Assembly: GCA_023384415.1 (NCBI GenBank)
Contig: JAHDWJ010000023.1
Coordinates: 1-64,000, forward strand
Reading direction: 5' to 3'
DNA length: 64,000 bases
Source of the DNA: Anaerolineae bacterium
GTDB lineage: Bacteria; Chloroflexota; Anaerolineae; Promineifilales; Promineifilaceae
In this document: in pieces, positions 60,305-64,000 of the stretch
Position numbering within the stretch: position 1 is the first letter of the stretch
How the letters are laid out: every line of letters begins with the position of its first letter
The notes under the pieces: generated by a model
The model's database searches: none
What the model saw: only the letters and a program-made list of their open reading frames with translations
Told to the model about the DNA's origin: nothing
Program-made: the position numbers and the translations under genes

Positions 60305-63286
60305 ATGATACCCTTGCGCCTTGAACTCACCAATTTTCTCTCCTACCGGGAAACAGCCAGTCTTGATTTTAACGGCCTGCATCTGGCCTGCATTTCTGGC
60401 CTGAATGGTGCCGGTAAATCTTCCATTTTAGATGGTATTACCTGGGCGTTGTTTGGGCAAAGCCGGGCCAAAAGTGATGATGATGTGATCAACCGGGTCG
60501 CGGCCATAAACGCTCAACCCGCCACCGTGCAATACACCTTCCAACACGACGGCGGCACTTATCGGGTCATCCGACGCAAAACCGCCGGCAAATCCCTTGT
60601 CCTGGAGTTCCAACTCCAAACCGAAGTTGGCTGGAAAACCCTCAGTGAGGGCAAAAGCCGGGAAACCCAGGAAGCCATCGAAAAATTACTCCGCCTCAAC
60701 TATGACACCTTCACCAATGCCAGCTTCCTGCTCCAGGGCAAAGCAGATGAGTTCACCACCAAAACCCCCAACCGGCGTAAAGAAATCCTGGCCGACCTGC
60801 TCGGCGTCAATGAATGGGACAGTTACCGGGAAGCGGTAACCGAACGACGCAAACAAGAAGAAGGACAGATGCTTTTCCTGGAGCATCAACTCAAAGAGAT
60901 TGAAGAAGAGTTAGGTCAACGCGCCACCCGTGAAGCTGAATTGGCCCAGGCCCAGGCTGAATTGGACGAACTGCAACGTCATCTTGGGGACAAAGAGGCT
61001 CTGTTAAACCAATTGCGCCGGGTCGAAGAGGCGGCCAAACAACAAAAGCAGTTGGTCGCCAATTTATACGCTGCCTTAAACCGCAGCCGTCAAGCTATCG
61101 AATCAGTGCGACGCACCCAGGCCCAACGGCAGACACAGCGGGATTCTTACCAGGCCATTTTAGACCAGACAGCCGCGATAACAGCTGACTTTGTCGCCTG
61201 GGAACAAGCGGAAACAGCGTTGCAGACGTGGCAAAACAAGGCCGAACAGTTTAATGAGATGCAGCAGGCCATGCGGCCGCACGAACTCACCATCGAACGA
61301 GAAAAAAGCCGCCTGACCCAACGCCAGACGGAATTAGCCGCCCAGGCCAAACAGGTCGCGGCCGCGCAGCAAGAGCGAGAAACGGTACAGGCAGCCCAAA
61401 CCCAGGCCCATACCCAACTCACCGCCTGCGAAGCTCAACTCACCACCCTGGCTGCTCAAGAAGTCGCCCTACAAGAAGCCCGTACCCACCTGCAAACTCT
61501 CGAAAATGAGCGCAAACTCCTGGCCCAAGAAGCCGGACAATTACAAACCCGCCACACACGGATCACCAGCCTGCGCCAGGAGCAGGAAGGGGTACGGAAA
61601 AACCAGCACGAAGCCAATACCCTGCTGGTTCAACTTTCGGCTCAGGCGGCCGCTCTCAATAGCCAACGAGAGCAATACAGCCGCGCCCTGGCCGAACGAG
61701 ATAATCTGACCAGCCAGCAAGAGCGGCTGCGCGAACGAGGCCTTAAACATAATGAACGGATTGAAAAGTTACAAGCCGAAATGGGCAGCCAATGTCCCTT
61801 GTGTGGTCAACCACTCAGCCCGGAACACCGACAAACCGTTCTGGCCGAACTAGAAGCAGAAAATCAGGCCGGTCGCCAGGAATACAGCAACAACCAGGCC
61901 CGCCTCAAACAGCTTACCAGTGAAATCGCCACCCTGGAGAAAACCCTCAAACAAAGTGACAAGCTGGAGCGGGATCAACAAGCCCAACAGCATCGGATCG
62001 CGGCCGCAGAAGCCCGTCTAAGCGAAATTGAACAAGCCATCAGCGAATGGGAGAGCGGTGAAGCCGCCCGACTGACAGAACTGGAAACCCAGTTGGCCGA
62101 TGAATCGCCCCTGGCTGCCCCCCGCCAACAACTACAACAACTAGAGCAAGCCATCAAACCCAAAGCCAGCCTGGAAAAAGAGAAACAAAGCCTGACCCGC
62201 CAGATCGCCAATGCCGAAGCCCGCCTGGCTGAAATTGCCCGCCTGGTAACTGCCTGGGTCGAACAGGGCACCGCTGAACAAACTGCTGTCCAGCAAGCGT
62301 TGGCTGAAGGGGCGTATGCCCAGGAAGCCCAGGCCGCCTTACAACAGTTACAACAGGACGCGGCCGCTATCCAATACGATCCCACCGCCCATCAAACCAC
62401 CCGGCAAGCCCGGCAAGCTCTCAACCATGCCCCATCTCGGCTGCAAGAGCTGCGGCAGGCCGAAGCCGCCGTTAAACCTTTAGAGGATGCTCTTGGGGAA
62501 GGGGCTGCCCAAATAACTGAACAGGCAATCCACCTGGCCGAACAAGAGCAGCAGTACCAGGTCGCCCAGGAAGCATTAGCTGCTATGCAAGGGGATGAAG
62601 CGGAACTGCTGCGGCTGGAAAAAGAGGTCAACCAGCTTCGGGAACAAAAAACCCAGGCCGACCGCAAAGTAGGGGTCATGCAAAGCCGCCTGGGTGTTTT
62701 GGTCGCCCGAGAGGCGCAGCAGCAGGAGACATTGACCCAAAAAGAGGCCCAATCCCTGTTGATTAACCGGCTGAAACTGTTGGAAAAAAGCTGCGGCCGC
62801 GAAGGCGTCCAGGCTCTCCTTATCGAACAGGCCTTACCCGAGATCGAAGAGCGAGCCAACGATCTGCTGCACCGACTCACCAACGGCGACATGCGGATCA
62901 GTTTCGACACCCAAAAAGAGCTAAAAAGCCGCAAAGGGGAGATGCGCGAAACCCTGGAAATCAAAATCATAGACCAGGCCGGCGAGCGGCCTTACGAAAA
63001 TTACTCAGGCGGAGAGCAGTTCCGGGTCAACTTTGCTCTGCGCCTGGCCCTCTCTCAGGTGTTAGCCAAACGGGCCGGGGCGCGGCTGCAAACCCTGGTC
63101 ATTGATGAAGGGTTCGGCAGCCAGGACCCGGCCGGCCGCCAACGCCTGGTCGAAGCGATCAACACTATCCAGGACGACTTCGCCCGCATCCTGGTCATCA
63201 CCCACATAGACGAACTCAAAGACGCCTTCCCCAACCGCATCGAAATCAGCAAAGGGGCGCGGGGATCTCAGATTACGGTGGTATAA
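60305..63286 (+). CDS. sbcC: SbcC/Rad50-like SMC-family exonuclease subunit
   Basis: A 993-aa ATPase that with SbcD (Mre11) trims DNA ends and hairpins. Walker A 'SGLNGAGKSS' (about 31-40), two very long Gln/Ala/Glu-rich coiled coils, a zinc hook 'CPLCGQPLS' (about 497) at the centre, signature 'YSGGEQFRVNFALRLALSQ' (about 900) and Walker B 'TLVIDEGFGSQD' (about 931). The ATG at 60305 ('MIPLRLELTNFLSY') is chosen. A TTG at 60269 opens the frame 12 codons earlier. sbcD is not adjacent. Six GCGGCCGC copies, mostly giving Ala-Ala-Ala in the coiled coils. Confidence 0.95.
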   Translation: MIPLRLELTNFLSYRETASLDFNGLHLACISGLNGAGKSSILDGITWALFGQSRAKSDDDVINRVAAINAQPATVQYTFQHDGGTYRVIRRKTAGKSLVLEFQLQTEVGWKTLSEGKSRETQEAIEKLLRLNYDTFTNASFLLQGKADEFTTKTPNRRKEILADLLGVNEWDSYREAVTERRKQEEGQMLFLEHQLKEIEEELGQRATREAELAQAQAELDELQRHLGDKEALLNQLRRVEEAAKQQKQLVANLYAALNRSRQAIESVRRTQAQRQTQRDSYQAILDQTAAITADFVAWEQAETALQTWQNKAEQFNEMQQAMRPHELTIEREKSRLTQRQTELAAQAKQVAAAQQERETVQAAQTQAHTQLTACEAQLTTLAAQEVALQEARTHLQTLENERKLLAQEAGQLQTRHTRITSLRQEQEGVRKNQHEANTLLVQLSAQAAALNSQREQYSRALAERDNLTSQQERLRERGLKHNERIEKLQAEMGSQCPLCGQPLSPEHRQTVLAELEAENQAGRQEYSNNQARLKQLTSEIATLEKTLKQSDKLERDQQAQQHRIAAAEARLSEIEQAISEWESGEAARLTELETQLADESPLAAPRQQLQQLEQAIKPKASLEKEKQSLTRQIANAEARLAEIARLVTAWVEQGTAEQTAVQQALAEGAYAQEAQAALQQLQQDAAAIQYDPTAHQTTRQARQALNHAPSRLQELRQAEAAVKPLEDALGEGAAQITEQAIHLAEQEQQYQVAQEALAAMQGDEAELLRLEKEVNQLREQKTQADRKVGVMQSRLGVLVAREAQQQETLTQKEAQSLLINRLKLLEKSCGREGVQALLIEQALPEIEERANDLLHRLTNGDMRISFDTQKELKSRKGEMRETLEIKIIDQAGERPYENYSGGEQFRVNFALRLALSQVLAKRAGARLQTLVIDEGFGSQDPAGRQRLVEAINTIQDDFARILVITHIDELKDAFPNRIEISKGARGSQITVV

Positions 63287-63600
63287 AAATGTTGCCCTCA
63301 CCCCCAGCCCCTCTCCCATTACTGGGAGAGGGGAGCAATTCCCTCTCCCTCGGGAGAGGGCTAGGGTGAGGGGCGCAATTCCCTCTCCCTGGGGAGAGGG
63401 CCAGGGGAGTGTGAAAATGTTGCCCTCACCCCCAGCCCCTCTCCCATTACTGGGAGAGGGGCGCAATTCCCTCTCCCTCGGGAGAGGGTTAGGGTGAGGG
63501 GCGCAATTCCCTCTCCCTGGGGAGAGGCCAGGGTGAGGGGCGCAATTCCCTCTCCCTGGGGAGAGGGCTAGGGTGAGGGGCCTTCAACCGTGGCTATCTT
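63287..63600. repeat. Tandem/inverted repeat block (CCCTCTCCC family)
   Basis: Units of 'AATTCCCTCTCCCTGGGGAG', 'GGGTGAGGGGCGC' and 'CCCTCACCCCCAGCCCC' repeat; a block of about 120 bp starting near 63295 occurs again near 63424. Each unit forms a GC-rich hairpin. This type of intergenic repeat is known from many bacterial genomes. No gene is present in it. Confidence 0.9.
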
Positions 63601-63615
63601 GAGAGGAGAAAGATC

Positions 63616-64000
63616 ATGAAAATAATGTCTAACCCAAAACTGTTGATCCCATTGGCCTTGTTGGTGATCGTCTTGATCGCGGCCGCGCTCCTGCTGCTTT
63701 CCCGCCGCACCGCCCCCCGCCCTATCCTGACCCCTGGCCTCACCGCCGAGCCGCTGCCTGTGACCGGCTCCCCCGGAGCCACCTTGATGACCCCTCTGAC
63801 TCCCGCCCAGACCGGGATCAACTTCATCAACCAGCTTTCTCCCGAAAACCAGATCAAATACACCTACAACGGGGCCGGGGTAGCCGTCGGCGATTTTGAT
63901 GGGGATGGGTTGATAGACATTTTCCTCTGTAACCAGGAAGGGCAGAGCAAACTGTATCGTAACAAAGGCAACATGCAGTTTGAGGATGTCACCGAAGCGG
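63616..64000 (+). CDS. FG-GAP/VCBS-repeat (CRTAC1/UnbV-like) surface protein, 5' part only
   Basis: Begins at ATG 63616 with GAGAGGAG upstream and runs off the window end (128 codons seen). An N-terminal anchor ('LLIPLALLVIVLIAAALLLL') and a Pro/Thr linker precede 'TGINFINQLSPENQIKYTYNGAGVAVGDFDGDGLIDIFLCN' and 'KLYRNKGNMQFEDVTEA', the FG-GAP/ASPIC-type beta-propeller start, with calcium-binding DxDxDG. It is likely an exported repeat protein; length and the rest are unknown. One GCGGCCGC copy at 63679 lies in the anchor. Confidence 0.8.
   Translation, partial: MKIMSNPKLLIPLALLVIVLIAAALLLLSRRTAPRPILTPGLTAEPLPVTGSPGATLMTPLTPAQTGINFINQLSPENQIKYTYNGAGVAVGDFDGDGLIDIFLCNQEGQSKLYRNKGNMQFEDVTEA

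Noticed and set aside
62392..62970. 192-codon minus-strand Ser/Arg-rich frame in sbcC
   Set aside because: Antisense shadow of the coiled-coil codons (Glu/Gln/Ala), with no start signal.

Overview
The window is dense bacterial chromosome: about 60 protein genes on both strands, three tRNA genes and short intergenic spaces. I infer an uncultured Chloroflexota (Anaerolineae-like) bacterium. Supporting signs are many 'VTVPVT'-type lipoproteins, a TPR histidine kinase, a VanW-family protein, DUF4126/DUF2085 membrane proteins, a MEMO-family protein, no outer-membrane or LPS genes, and intergenic spaces full of short sequence 'phrases'. The phylum call is an inference and needs marker-gene placement.

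The strongest unusual signal is genome-scale. The 8-bp palindrome GCGGCCGC occurs about 115 times by hand count, roughly once per 560 bp, where base composition predicts about two. It lies in almost every gene, in all three codon phases (Ala-Ala-Ala, x-Gly-Arg, Arg-Pro) and on genes of both orientations. In form it matches the cyanobacterial HIP1 element (GCGATCGC) with a different core. One decayed DNA methyltransferase remnant lies at 4936-5182, but no intact methyltransferase for the site is in the window.

Layout. 0.6-9.6 kb: cyclic-nucleotide-binding PH-domain membrane protein, peptide deformylase (def), gatC-gatA, methyltransferase remnant plus a 149-bp MITE-like element, sugar nucleotidyltransferase, aminotransferase and TPR histidine kinase. 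10-19.5 kb: citrate synthase, DoxX, DUF1992; then on the minus strand a phosphohexomutase, glycerate kinase, solute-binding lipoprotein and small membrane proteins. 19.7-22.8 kb: tRNA-Phe/Gly/Cys, an FbpC-like ABC ATPase divergent from a DtxR-family regulator, and an NrtR-like Nudix regulator. 23-27.6 kb (minus): two CpaB-like pilus proteins, an FtsB-like protein and an M1 peptidase lipoprotein. 27.7-30.5 kb: MEMO-like protein, then a small HTH protein with a very clear promoter/operator just before ftsZ. 31-35.7 kb (minus): two GT2 glycosyltransferases, a PhnD-like lipoprotein and an FlgD-Ig-like surface protein. 35.8-39 kb: psd-pssA-acyltransferase phospholipid operon and an Rpn-type nuclease. 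39-44 kb (minus): crotonase, a variant rRNA/tRNA methyltransferase lacking the usual catalytic Cys, CPBP, cupin, rpsU, peptidase C26 and rplS with a possible attenuator. 44.3-49.1 kb: gmd, a second phosphohexomutase, thioesterase, tatD and GT2. 49.3-56.4 kb: unknown protein, phospholipase-D-like protein, VanW protein, PD-(D/E)XK nuclease, ParB-like protein and psuG. 56.4-64 kb: GAF histidine kinase, GT-C mannosyltransferase-like protein, YihY, sbcC, a tandem repeat block and the start of an FG-GAP repeat protein cut by the window end.

Genes that probably act together: GDP-mannose/hexose-phosphate genes with several glycosyltransferases (cell-surface glycans); psd-pssA-LPLAT (phosphatidylethanolamine synthesis); and the HTH gene with ftsZ (division control). 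All positions, copy counts and percentages were read by eye.
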